A stretch of DNA of 48,073 nt. Origin: Prevotella sp. (GTDB lineage Bacteria > Bacteroidota > Bacteroidia > Bacteroidales > Bacteroidaceae). Both the position numbers and the translations under genes were made by a program. The stretch covers positions 1 through 48,073 of the forward strand of contig JAFWQE010000187.1 in the NCBI GenBank assembly GCA_017509155.1, written 5' to 3'. Of this stretch, positions 17,041-24,254 are shown piece by piece. The notes under the pieces were generated by a model that saw only the letters and a program-made list of their open reading frames with translations, did no database searches and was not told the origin of the DNA. Numbering within the stretch: position 1 is the stretch's first letter; every line of letters begins with the position of its first letter.

Positions 17041-17290
17041 TGTTTTCGCATTGTTCACACGGAAATGCTGATAAAAATGACCACACTGGAAGCTCGGTAA
17101 ATTATGCTCACACGGAAATCACAGAATGCAGAAAAAAATGATTATACGGGAGCACAGTAAATTATGCTCACACGGAAATCACAGAAAACACAGAAAAAAA
17201 ATGATTACACGGGAGCACGGTAAATAATGCTCACACGGAAAATAGGCAGAATTCTTCTGTGATTTCTGTGATTTCTGTGTGAGCAATAAT
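17041..17290. repeat. 60-bp tandem repeat with inverted terminal copy (family D)
   Basis: Units of 60, 60 and 63 bp begin at 17041, 17101 and 17161 and share GCTCACACGGAAATCACAGA, AAAAAATGATTA and CGGGAGCAC. A partial fourth unit is followed at about 17253-17296 by an inverted copy (TTCTGTGATTTCTGTGTGAG, then CTCCCG), so the array can fold back. It lies between the divergent trmO and copA promoters. There are too few units and no spacer structure for CRISPR. Confidence 0.8.
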
Positions 17291-17369
17291 CTCCCGCACA
17301 TCTTGCAACCGCGTTGCAGAAAAAAGGAAAAAAGGGCGACGGTGAAGCGGATAATTCGTTTTAATTGCG

Positions 17370-17377
17370 TAACTTTG
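17370..17377 (+). promoter_or_regulatory. -7 promoter box for copA
   Basis: TAACTTTG is a perfect -7 element 29 nt before the ATG. The -33 region is not a clear match. Confidence 0.55.
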
Positions 17378-17406
17378 CGGCCTGAGAAACCGAAAAATGT
17401 GCAACG

Positions 17407-19530
17407 ATGGAGAAGAGAACGATACCCGTGCTGGGAATGATGTGCGCCGGATGTGCGGCCAATGTGGAACGTCGCATGAACGGAATAGAAGGCGTGGAGC
17501 GGGCTGCCGTGAATCTGGCTACGCGCACCGTGCTGGTGGAATATGACGAGACGCGGGTGTCGCCCGAGAAGATGAAGGAGGAGATTGAGCGGGCGGGCTA
17601 CGACCTGGTGATTGAAGAAGACCGTTCGGTGGCCGAAATAGAAAACCGTGCCTATGCGCTGCTGCGCCGTCGGGTGGTGGTGTCGTGGGTGTTCGCGCTT
17701 CTGGTCATGGCGATCTCCATGGGGTGGCTGCACATAGGCAACCGCGACGTGGCCAACCAGACGATGCTCATCATCGCACTGGCCAACATCGTGTACTGCG
17801 GACGGCAGTTCTTTGTGAACGCCTGGCGACAGCTGACACACGCCTCTGCCAACATGGACACGCTGGTGGCACTCTCAACGGGGGTGTCGTTCCTGTTCTC
17901 TACGTTCAACACGTTCTGGGGCGAACGCTACTGGGAGGCACGCGGCATGGTGTGGGACACGTGGTTCGACGCTTCGGTCATGATCATCACTTTCGTGCTG
18001 ACGGGCCGCCTGCTGGAGAATCGCGCCAAGAACAGCACCGCCTCGGCCATCCGCTCGCTGATGGGCTTGCAGCCGAAGACGGCGCGCGTGGTGGAGGGCG
18101 ACGACGTGAACGAGGTGCCTATCGCAACACTACAGCGCGGCGACATTGTGGAAGTGAGACCAGGCGAAAAAATTCCTGTCGACGGAATCGTTGTTAACGA
18201 AAAAAACATTCCAACGGAGAACGGAAAGCTGATAACAGAAAGGCATTCTCCAACTGAGAACGGAGAACTGAGCGCTCGACCTTGGTCGCTTTGCTTGCAA
18301 AGAACTGAAAGGTATGATTACGTTCAGGCCAGGAATACCGACGAAAAAAGTAATCATACCTCTCAGTTCTCAACTCTCAGTTCTCAGTTGGAACAGTTCT
18401 CAACTCTCAGTTCTCAGTTGGACCATGTATCCATCGATGAAAGCATGATTACGGGCGAGCCTGTTCCCGCCATGCGAAAGGCAGGCGAGAAAGTGTTTGC
18501 CGGAACGATTGTGAAACAGGGAACGCTACGCTTCAAGGCGCAGGCCGTGGGCAAGGACACGCTGCTGGCCGGCATCATACGCACGGTGCAGGAAGCCCAG
18601 GGTTCGAAGGCGCCCGTGCAGCGGGTGGTCGACAAGATTGCGCTCATCTTCGTGCCCACGGTGGTCGTCCTGTCGGTGCTCACATTCTTGCTCTGGTGGG
18701 GCCGTGGAGGCGAATACATGCTGCCACGTGCCATCCTGTCGGCCGTCAACGTGCTGGTCATCGCCTGCCCCTGTGCACTCGGACTGGCAACACCTACTGC
18801 CCTGATGGTAGGAATAGGCAAGGCGGCCAAGAAGAACATACTCATCAAGGACGCCACCGCCCTCGAAAGCATACGCAAAATGGACGCGCTGGTTATCGAC
18901 AAGACCGGCACACTGACCATTCCCAACCAGCAGGTGGACCTCGCACATTCAGCAGAACTGCAGCCCGAAGAGCGCGAACAGCTGAAGCCACATGCACGCG
19001 AGGCCATGGAACAGTTGCGGCAGCTGGGCGTGGAGGTCTACATGATGAGCGGTGACAAAGAGGAGGCCGTAGCATTCTGGGCAGAGAAAGCCGGCATCGG
19101 GCACTACCGTTGGCAGGTGCTGCCACAGGACAAAGAGGACATGGTGAGGCAACTGCAGGCCGACGGACACCATGTGGGCATGACCGGCGACGGCATCAAT
19201 GACACGCAGGCATTGGCTGTTGCCGACGTGAGCATTGCCATGGGCAAGGGCACAGACGTAGCCATGGACGTGGCACAGGTGACGCTCATGGGCACTGACC
19301 TGCGCCGCATTCCCGACGCCATCAGACTATCGAAGCAGACCGTTGGCATGATTCACCAGAACCTTTTCTGGGCCTTCATCTATAATATAATATGTATACC
19401 GCTGGCGGCAGGCATCCCCTTCTTCTTCGGGTTCCACTGGCAAATGACACCCATGTGGGCCTCAGCGCTCATGGCATTCTCAAGTGTGAGCGTGGTACTG
19501 AACAGTCTGCGGCTGAAGGCCACGACATGA
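17407..19530 (+). CDS. copA: Copper-type P1B ATPase with repeat insertion in actuator domain
   Basis: A 707-residue inner-membrane heavy-metal ATPase, probably a Cu(I) exporter. It has an N-terminal metal-binding domain with CAGC at 13-16, transmembrane helices before and after the actuator domain, metal site CPC (454-456), phosphorylated Asp498 in DKTGT, and hinge motif GDGIND with Asp595. Two oddities stand out. Residues about 264-340, between PVDGIVV and SIDESMITGEPVP, are a ~75-residue low-complexity insertion encoded by dispersed repeats. Only 45 residues separate DKTGT from SGD (548-550), so the usual nucleotide-binding domain with its SEHP motif is almost absent; I believe Bacteroidota relatives share this short form. 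The frame is open throughout. No cognate regulator is adjacent. Confidence 0.9.
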   Translation: MEKRTIPVLGMMCAGCAANVERRMNGIEGVERAAVNLATRTVLVEYDETRVSPEKMKEEIERAGYDLVIEEDRSVAEIENRAYALLRRRVVVSWVFALLVMAISMGWLHIGNRDVANQTMLIIALANIVYCGRQFFVNAWRQLTHASANMDTLVALSTGVSFLFSTFNTFWGERYWEARGMVWDTWFDASVMIITFVLTGRLLENRAKNSTASAIRSLMGLQPKTARVVEGDDVNEVPIATLQRGDIVEVRPGEKIPVDGIVVNEKNIPTENGKLITERHSPTENGELSARPWSLCLQRTERYDYVQARNTDEKSNHTSQFSTLSSQLEQFSTLSSQLDHVSIDESMITGEPVPAMRKAGEKVFAGTIVKQGTLRFKAQAVGKDTLLAGIIRTVQEAQGSKAPVQRVVDKIALIFVPTVVVLSVLTFLLWWGRGGEYMLPRAILSAVNVLVIACPCALGLATPTALMVGIGKAAKKNILIKDATALESIRKMDALVIDKTGTLTIPNQQVDLAHSAELQPEEREQLKPHAREAMEQLRQLGVEVYMMSGDKEEAVAFWAEKAGIGHYRWQVLPQDKEDMVRQLQADGHHVGMTGDGINDTQALAVADVSIAMGKGTDVAMDVAQVTLMGTDLRRIPDAIRLSKQTVGMIHQNLFWAFIYNIICIPLAAGIPFFFGFHWQMTPMWASALMAFSSVSVVLNSLRLKATT
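18190..18425. repeat. In-frame composite repeat insertion in copA
   Basis: The insertion contains an arm CAACTGAGAACGGAGAACTG (18251-18270), the twin mini-hairpin (CGACC/GGTCG 18277-18288; CTTTGC/GCAAAG 18289-18302), an 11-bp inverted repeat GGTATGATTAC/GTAATCATACC (18311-18321, 18350-18360), and two exact 30-bp units starting near 18364 and 18394 that are inverted relative to the left arm. Its length is a multiple of three. Confidence 0.85.
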
Positions 19531-19564
19531 AAAAAAGCCAGTTCGTTTTCACTACTATCTTTTC

Positions 19565-19646
19565 TATCACGAATTTGAGAATTAAAGAATGACTATGCCG
19601 AAGGCTCCTGGCTTCGTGTCATTCTCTAATTCTCAAATTCGTGATA
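19565..19646. terminator. Large hairpin between convergent genes (family E palindrome)
   Basis: The arms 19565-19593 and 19618-19646 (TATCACGAATTTGAGAATTA and its complement, extended by AGAATGAC/GTCATTCT) form a stem of nearly 29 bp with an inner CGAAG/CTTCG. It lies between convergent copA and the next gene. It may act as a bidirectional terminator, but no long U-tract follows and a single arm recurs at 13773, so it may be a mobile palindrome. Confidence 0.65.
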
Positions 19647-19689
19647 CAATAAACACCTCGATGAGTTCCTGGCAGACGTGGGTTAGCCG

Positions 19690-20367
19690 TCAGGGCATGA
19701 GCATGTGGTCGTGCCGAGCGTATGGCGGAGGAGCGAACGAAGGGTACTCCCTGCTCTCCACATTGACCTGAATGCTGAACGAAGGAGAGAAGTTGTACCT
19801 CACGGCGGCACCAATGCGGTCGCCGATGTTAGACATATCGTAGAGGGGATATGGCATGAAACGTCGGTTGGTGAGCAGCGATTTCTGGCCGTAGAGATAG
19901 CCCTCCCAGTGTTCGTCGAAACGATATCCGAGCACCGCTGTCAGCCCTGCATCGCGCCAGCTGTTGTGACGCCACGTCATGTTGTTCATATATCCGCCCA
20001 CCGCCAGCGACGCCTTGCTGCTCAGCGGTGTGGCGTACAATAGGGCGATGTCTTGCTGGAACCCTGCGCCACTATAGGAATGGCGGCCAAAGGACGTGAA
20101 GACACTGGCGCCGAGATTCACGTTCAGTCCCTCATGGAGCTGCCAATTGCTCAGGCCTCCCCAAAGGATTGGATACATGCCCAGTGATGGCATCTGCCCG
20201 TAATGGTTAAGCAATGGCAGATGCAATGAGTCGGCCCTCGGCCCCTGGAGCACCATCTGCGGCTCCACAGGCTGCGCCACGGTAGCGCCCAGATGACGGT
20301 CCTGTTCCTGGGCCCCTGCCACTAATGCCAGCATCAAGGCGGCAATCAAGGATGATAGTCTTTTCAT
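19690..20367 (-). CDS. Outer-membrane beta-barrel-like exported protein
   Basis: A 225-residue protein with a signal peptide (1-19, LMLALVAGAQ). The mature part alternates short strand-like blocks rich in Gly, Tyr and Trp (LGMYPILWGGLSNWQLHEGLN, VAVGGYMNNMTW-like, YLYGQKSL, AAVRYNFSPSFSIQVNV), typical of small outer-membrane barrels in Bacteroidota. No specific family or substrate can be named. The C-terminus after the last strand is His/Pro-rich. The -7 box ends only 7 nt before the ATG, so the mRNA may be nearly leaderless. Confidence 0.75.
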   Translation of the reverse strand: MKRLSSLIAALMLALVAGAQEQDRHLGATVAQPVEPQMVLQGPRADSLHLPLLNHYGQMPSLGMYPILWGGLSNWQLHEGLNVNLGASVFTSFGRHSYSGAGFQQDIALLYATPLSSKASLAVGGYMNNMTWRHNSWRDAGLTAVLGYRFDEHWEGYLYGQKSLLTNRRFMPYPLYDMSNIGDRIGAAVRYNFSPSFSIQVNVESREYPSFAPPPYARHDHMLMP

Positions 20368-20374
20368 ACCGCTG

Positions 20375-20404
20375 CGAAATTACACATTTTCCAGCAAACA
20401 CAAA
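20375..20404 (-). promoter_or_regulatory. Promoter of outer-membrane protein gene, near-leaderless
   Basis: On the minus strand TTTG (20401-20404) and TAATTTCG (20375-20382) are 18 nt apart. The ATG at 20367 begins 8 nt downstream of the box. Confidence 0.5.
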
Positions 20405-20509
20405 GCAGTAAAGCGTTAATTTCAAATAAATCCCCCCGTAATTATTCATTTTTGTCGTTCGTTTTTGTTTTTTAAGTGTTCGCTGCGTCTCAGTTCGTCT
20501 GAGAATGCT

Positions 20510-20517
20510 TACCTTTG
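20510..20517 (+). promoter_or_regulatory. -7 promoter box
   Basis: TACCTTTG lies 46 nt before the start of the 185-residue exported protein gene. The -33 region is weak. Confidence 0.5.
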
Positions 20518-20563
20518 CCGCCGAAAAATGTTTCACCAAATAAAAAGGAAGGAGACAACCGAA

Positions 20564-21121
20564 ATGAAAAAGATTGTATTGATGGTAATGGCAGCGATGC
20601 TGATGGCGTCGCCTGCAAACGCACAGACCGACAGCGAGAGCGTCAGCGAGGCCGTCAGCGGCCTGTGGACAAAAGCCAAGCAAGGCGTGACCCGCAGTTC
20701 GAGGCGCATCAAGGAAGAAATGAACGGCAGCGGACTGGTAGACGTGGATGGCCACAGCTATATGCACATCTACACCAACGACCTGTTCCGCGAGTCGCAG
20801 GCAGCAAACTTCCGCACAGCCTGCACCAATATCTTCAAGGGAAAATATCCCACGGTGAAGATTCTCTCTGTGGTCATTCCGCAGGAAGAATGGACAGAAA
20901 CGACCACCCGCTCGCTGGGCCGCATATCGAAATACGTGAAAACTGTGTACTGCTACGTACTGGCTCAGGACGGCGAAGACGGCTACATCAACGCACGCTT
21001 CTCGTTCAGACGAGTGAAGAAAGTGGGCAAGACATGGGTCGATGATGCCGACAACTGGCCACTCTGGGAGCGCACCGACGTGCTCACCCCGTCAGTCTAC
21101 AGGACGCTGAAAGACATGTAG
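20564..21121 (+). CDS. Exported protein of unknown function
   Basis: A 185-residue protein with a signal peptide (1-20, MKKIVLMVMAAMLMASPANAQ). No family was recognised. The mature region has Ser/Glu-rich residues 22-35, a Lys/Arg-rich helix (about 36-55) and a mixed alpha/beta-looking region with several aromatic residues. The ATG at 20564 was chosen because it starts the signal peptide; an ATG at 20465 in frame would place the -7 box inside the gene. The TPR gene starts 40 nt downstream, so they probably form one unit. Confidence 0.75.
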   Translation: MKKIVLMVMAAMLMASPANAQTDSESVSEAVSGLWTKAKQGVTRSSRRIKEEMNGSGLVDVDGHSYMHIYTNDLFRESQAANFRTACTNIFKGKYPTVKILSVVIPQEEWTETTTRSLGRISKYVKTVYCYVLAQDGEDGYINARFSFRRVKKVGKTWVDDADNWPLWERTDVLTPSVYRTLKDM

Positions 21122-21161
21122 TCCGACCTTTCTTTCCATTCAACACATTGCTCCGCAACAC

Positions 21162-22016
21162 ATGGGATTCTTCAAATCACTCTTCGGCGGTCAGACAGAA
21201 AGCCCCGAGGAACAGCAGAAAGAGAAAGAGGCACACGACTTTGAGGTGCTGAAGTTCGATGGCATCAAGGCTTTGCGCATCAACCAGATGCCGCATGCCA
21301 TACGATGCTTTGAGGCCGCTCTCGACATCAAGGACGACCTTGAGGTACACGACTATCTGTCGCAGGCCTTCATCCACACCAATCAGCTGGACGAGGCGCA
21401 GCAACATCTGTCCATCCTCCTGAGGGCCGAGCCCGACAACATCGGCATTCTTCTCCGCATGGCCAACGTGAGCTTCATGCAGGAGGACTACGATGCCATG
21501 GCCGAGATGTGCCAGCAAACCCTGGCCCTCGACGATAATCTACCTGCGGCTCTCATGCTGTTGGCTCGCGCACATATAGGACAGCAGCGCACCGACGATG
21601 CCGTGGCCGCGCTCACCAAGATCATAGATAACGACGCCGACATGGCCGACGCCCGGCTGCTGCGCGCCACCACACTGATGGAGGCAGGACGCACCGATGA
21701 GGCTGAAGCAGACACAGCATGGCTCATGGAGAACGTTCCCGAGCACGAAGACGTGCTGATGCTGAAGGCAAGGATGGAGCACCGGAAAGGCAACGACGAC
21801 GAGGCCCTGAATTACTACGACAAGGTAGTAGACGTGAATCCGTTCTCGGCAGATGCCTTCCGCGAGCGGGCTGCCATCAAGCAGCAGCACGGCGACCAGA
21901 GTGGATATGAAGAAGACATGAAAAGAGCCCTCGAGATAGTGCCCGAAAACACAGAAGAGGACATCGAGCAGAAAATGCGAGAGGCTTACCAGAATAGCAA
22001 CCCAATGGGCTTCTGA
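21162..22016 (+). CDS. Cytosolic tetratricopeptide repeat protein
   Basis: A 284-residue protein without signal peptide. After a short Phe/Gly-rich N-terminus and an acidic helix (12-30), residues about 30-275 form six to seven TPR units (e.g. AIRCFEAALDIKDDLEVHDYL, DAVAALTKIIDNDADMADAR, ALNYYDKVVDVNPFSADAF). Such proteins are scaffolds; the partner is unknown. It follows the exported protein gene and ends before a strong bidirectional hairpin terminator. Confidence 0.85.
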   Translation: MGFFKSLFGGQTESPEEQQKEKEAHDFEVLKFDGIKALRINQMPHAIRCFEAALDIKDDLEVHDYLSQAFIHTNQLDEAQQHLSILLRAEPDNIGILLRMANVSFMQEDYDAMAEMCQQTLALDDNLPAALMLLARAHIGQQRTDDAVAALTKIIDNDADMADARLLRATTLMEAGRTDEAEADTAWLMENVPEHEDVLMLKARMEHRKGNDDEALNYYDKVVDVNPFSADAFRERAAIKQQHGDQSGYEEDMKRALEIVPENTEEDIEQKMREAYQNSNPMGF

Positions 22017-22108
22017 CCCCTCACACCTTCTGAAAAACAGACGGACAAAGGCGCCGACTCAGGCAACACATCGCGATATCTTCGCAACGCAACTTGCCAG
22101 AACACGAC

Positions 22109-22169
22109 AAAAAAACTAGAGAATTTTCACGAAAAGCGCCATGTTTCGTGAAAATTCCCTAGTTTTTTT
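22109..22169. terminator. Bidirectional Rho-independent terminator
   Basis: AAAAAACTAGAGAATTTTCA...GAAA pairs with TTTCGTGAAAATTCCCTAG followed by TTTTTTT. A/T-tracts on both sides fit the convergent TPR (+) and AAA (-) genes. Confidence 0.9.
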
Positions 22170-22280
22170 ATACCTTACCGATAAGCTGGTCTTGGCAGCT
22201 CCTATATATTGAACACAGAGACACTGAGACGCAGAAGTCTTGTGCAAAGAGAAAACCGCTTTTCACTTTCCACTTATCTT

Positions 22281-23399
22281 CTATGGCTGCACCTCAAGGA
22301 GCGCCTGCCTGACATCGGCAAGTTTGATTTCCACCAGTTCGCGGTCGTTCACATCCTTCTCCTTAGCCACGCGATTGGCCTGTGCTTGAATGGCCTTCTC
22401 AAACACGTTGCGCACATATCGGGCATTGCCGAAGTTGCGCGTCTTGTTCTTCACCACGTCGTCGAGCTTTTCCCTCAGGAATGTGGCGGCCTCCTTGGTA
22501 ATGGTGTATTCGTTCTTGCGGAGGTAAAGGCGGAAGATGTCGTAGAGTTCTGTCGGGGTGTAGTCAGGGAAATTGATGTAGCGGTTGAAACGCGATCTCA
22601 GTCCGGGATTGGCGTCAATGAACTTCTTCATCTCGTTGGTATAGCCGGCCACGATGACCACGAGCCGGTCGCGGTCGTCCTCCATTCGCTTCACCAGAGT
22701 TGCCACGGCCTCGGCGCCATAGTCGTTGGACGACTCGCTCTGTGTGATGGCATAGGCCTCGTCGATGAACAAAACGCCATTGAGGGCAGAGTCGCAAACG
22801 GCATTGACACGCGGCGCCGTCTGGCCCACATACTGGCCGATGAGTCCCGAGCGGTCGGTCTCCACCAGATGGCCTTTCTTCAGTATGCCCAGGTCTTTGT
22901 AAATCCTTGCCACGATGCGCGCCACGGTTGTCTTACCTGTACCTGGCGACCCTGTGAAGACAAGGTGGTACGACAGTTTGGGCGACTTGAGCCCCTTTTG
23001 CTCGCGCATCTTCTGCACTTTCACGAAGTTGGCAAGCGAACGCACCTCCTGTTTCACCCCTTCCAGTCCGATGAGCTCGTCGAGTTCCTTGTATGGGTCG
23101 CCCTCAATGGGCTGGTTCACCACCACACTGTCGGCTTCCTGCTTTCCTTCCGAGCGGTCATCGCCCTCGCCAAACTTGTAGCGGTGGCCTTTTTCGTCGC
23201 TGCCGTCCTTGTCGTCCACGACGAGGGTTTTACTACTGTCGCTACTGTCGTCTGAAGATCCGGCGGACCATGTCACGAGGCCCATGACGACGAAGACGGC
23301 TGCGATGCTGACAGCAATAATGGTAAGCTGGCGGCCGGTGAACTTGTCGGAAAAGGAGTTGCCGCGCTGATTGGGGTTAAAAGGCTGATTCTGATTCAT
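22281..23399 (-). CDS. Membrane-anchored CbbX/SpoVK-type AAA+ ATPase
   Basis: A 372-residue protein. One transmembrane helix (about 24-45) is followed by a Ser/Asp/Lys-rich linker (46-105) and a CbbX/SpoVK-like AAA+ module (about 108-365), with Walker A GSPGTGKTT (about 150-158), Walker B VLFIDEA (about 209-215), sensor region VVIVAGY and arginine-finger region NPGLRSRFNRYI. The family remodels protein complexes; CbbX reactivates Rubisco, but no Rubisco genes are present. The start overlaps the upstream membrane-protein gene by 4 nt (ATGA), so the two are translationally coupled and may work together at the membrane. Confidence 0.88.
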   Translation of the reverse strand: MNQNQPFNPNQRGNSFSDKFTGRQLTIIAVSIAAVFVVMGLVTWSAGSSDDSSDSSKTLVVDDKDGSDEKGHRYKFGEGDDRSEGKQEADSVVVNQPIEGDPYKELDELIGLEGVKQEVRSLANFVKVQKMREQKGLKSPKLSYHLVFTGSPGTGKTTVARIVARIYKDLGILKKGHLVETDRSGLIGQYVGQTAPRVNAVCDSALNGVLFIDEAYAITQSESSNDYGAEAVATLVKRMEDDRDRLVVIVAGYTNEMKKFIDANPGLRSRFNRYINFPDYTPTELYDIFRLYLRKNEYTITKEAATFLREKLDDVVKNKTRNFGNARYVRNVFEKAIQAQANRVAKEKDVNDRELVEIKLADVRQALLEVQP

Positions 23400-23899
23400 G
23401 GTGCATAAGGTGGCGCTGTGCGCCTGATTGATAAGTGGCTAATGAATGATGAAAAAAGGGAGATGACGGTAAGAGGTCTGCTGCGGAATGCCAGCAGATA
23501 AGAAACGGCAATGGGCAGCAGATAGCAGAGCAGGTCGGCAGTGTCGAACGTGCCAGGAAGCCAACCGACTGCCTGCATGAGTTCGGACACGACGCCTGAA
23601 AGTGGAATGACGAGGGTCCACAGAAATCGCTTCGACGGATGGCAACGGGCAAAGAGGACGTCGATGAACAGCACGAACGACAAGGCCCAGAGTCCACCGG
23701 GCAGGCTGTTGAGCACAAAGGCGGGTGGGCAAAGAGATGAGAATGAATGGCGAAGGCTGTCGACCATGGCGTGCAGTCCCAGTGCATCAATGACGCTGAA
23801 CATGAGCAATGTCTGCGGCCGGAACAGCAGATAAATAGCCCCTCCCACCACAATGGCGACAGTGGCACAGATGAGTTCAAGTTGGTGTCTGATAGTCAT
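23396..23899 (-). CDS. Small polytopic membrane protein
   Basis: A 167-residue protein with four probable transmembrane helices (about 9-29, 61-83, 92-112, 122-143). No family was recognised with confidence; the spacing recalls small VanZ-like proteins, but the diagnostic residues are not evident. The ATG at 23899 is preferred over 23953 because the -7 box (23943-23950) would lie inside the longer version. It is coupled to the downstream AAA+ ATPase by a 4-nt overlap. Confidence 0.7.
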   Translation of the reverse strand: MTIRHQLELICATVAIVVGGAIYLLFRPQTLLMFSVIDALGLHAMVDSLRHSFSSLCPPAFVLNSLPGGLWALSFVLFIDVLFARCHPSKRFLWTLVIPLSGVVSELMQAVGWLPGTFDTADLLCYLLPIAVSYLLAFRSRPLTVISLFSSFISHLSIRRTAPPYAP

Positions 23900-23942
23900 G
23901 CTCAAGCGTTGTTGCGAGGTCACACCCGTTTTGTTTACGTTG

Positions 23943-23950
23943 CAAAAATA
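23943..23950 (-). promoter_or_regulatory. -7 promoter box for membrane protein/AAA+ operon
   Basis: TATTTTTG on the minus strand, 43 nt before the start at 23899. The -33 box is not clear. Confidence 0.45.
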
Positions 23951-24025
23951 CACATTATTTTATTGTAAGCAGGTGTTCTGCCACTTAAATTGTGTTAACA
24001 TCGCCACCAAGTCAAAGGTTTTTGC

Positions 24026-24033
24026 TATCTTTG
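24026..24033 (+). promoter_or_regulatory. -7 promoter box upstream of epimerase-like gene
   Basis: TATCTTTG is the first of three similar boxes; the two later ones, CATCTTTG at about 24092 and 24158, come from tandem duplication of the downstream 66-bp unit. Confidence 0.45.
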
Positions 24034-24182
24034 CAGAAAATATGCTGCATTCGGCAAATCTGAAGCAAGCTTCTTTTGCCCTCATTTGCAACATCTTTGC
24101 AGAAGATATGCTGCATTCGGCAAAACTGAAGCAAGCTTCTTTTGCCCTCATTTGCAACATCTTTGCAGAAGATATGCTGCCT
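24028..24182. repeat. 66-bp tandem repeat with internal hairpin
   Basis: Corresponding points recur at 24041, 24107 and 24173, giving a 66-bp period over about 2.3 units. Each full unit contains GCAAA-GAAGC-AA-GCTTC-TTTGC, a hairpin, and ends in CATCTTTGCAGAA, a near copy of the -7 box. Because 66 is a multiple of three, open frames run through it on both strands, but these are not genes. Confidence 0.85.
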
Positions 24183-24254
24183 GCTGCCTAAACAATCATT
24201 CTATAACGAAGGACGAAGAAAGCAGGCTGAATCAATGAAAAAGACGACGAAAGA

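Noticed and set aside
17041..17296. CRISPR array
   Set aside because: The whole 60-bp unit is repeated with no unique spacers, there are only three to four units, one copy is inverted, and no cas genes are present. The 9-nt arrays of family A are likewise not CRISPR.
22209..23255. 348-codon open frame on the plus strand
   Set aside because: Antisense to the AAA+ ATPase gene, whose Walker and sensor motifs are clear.
23960..24191. Open frames on both strands across the 66-bp repeats
   Set aside because: The repeat length is a multiple of three and contains no stop codons, so open frames are expected without coding.
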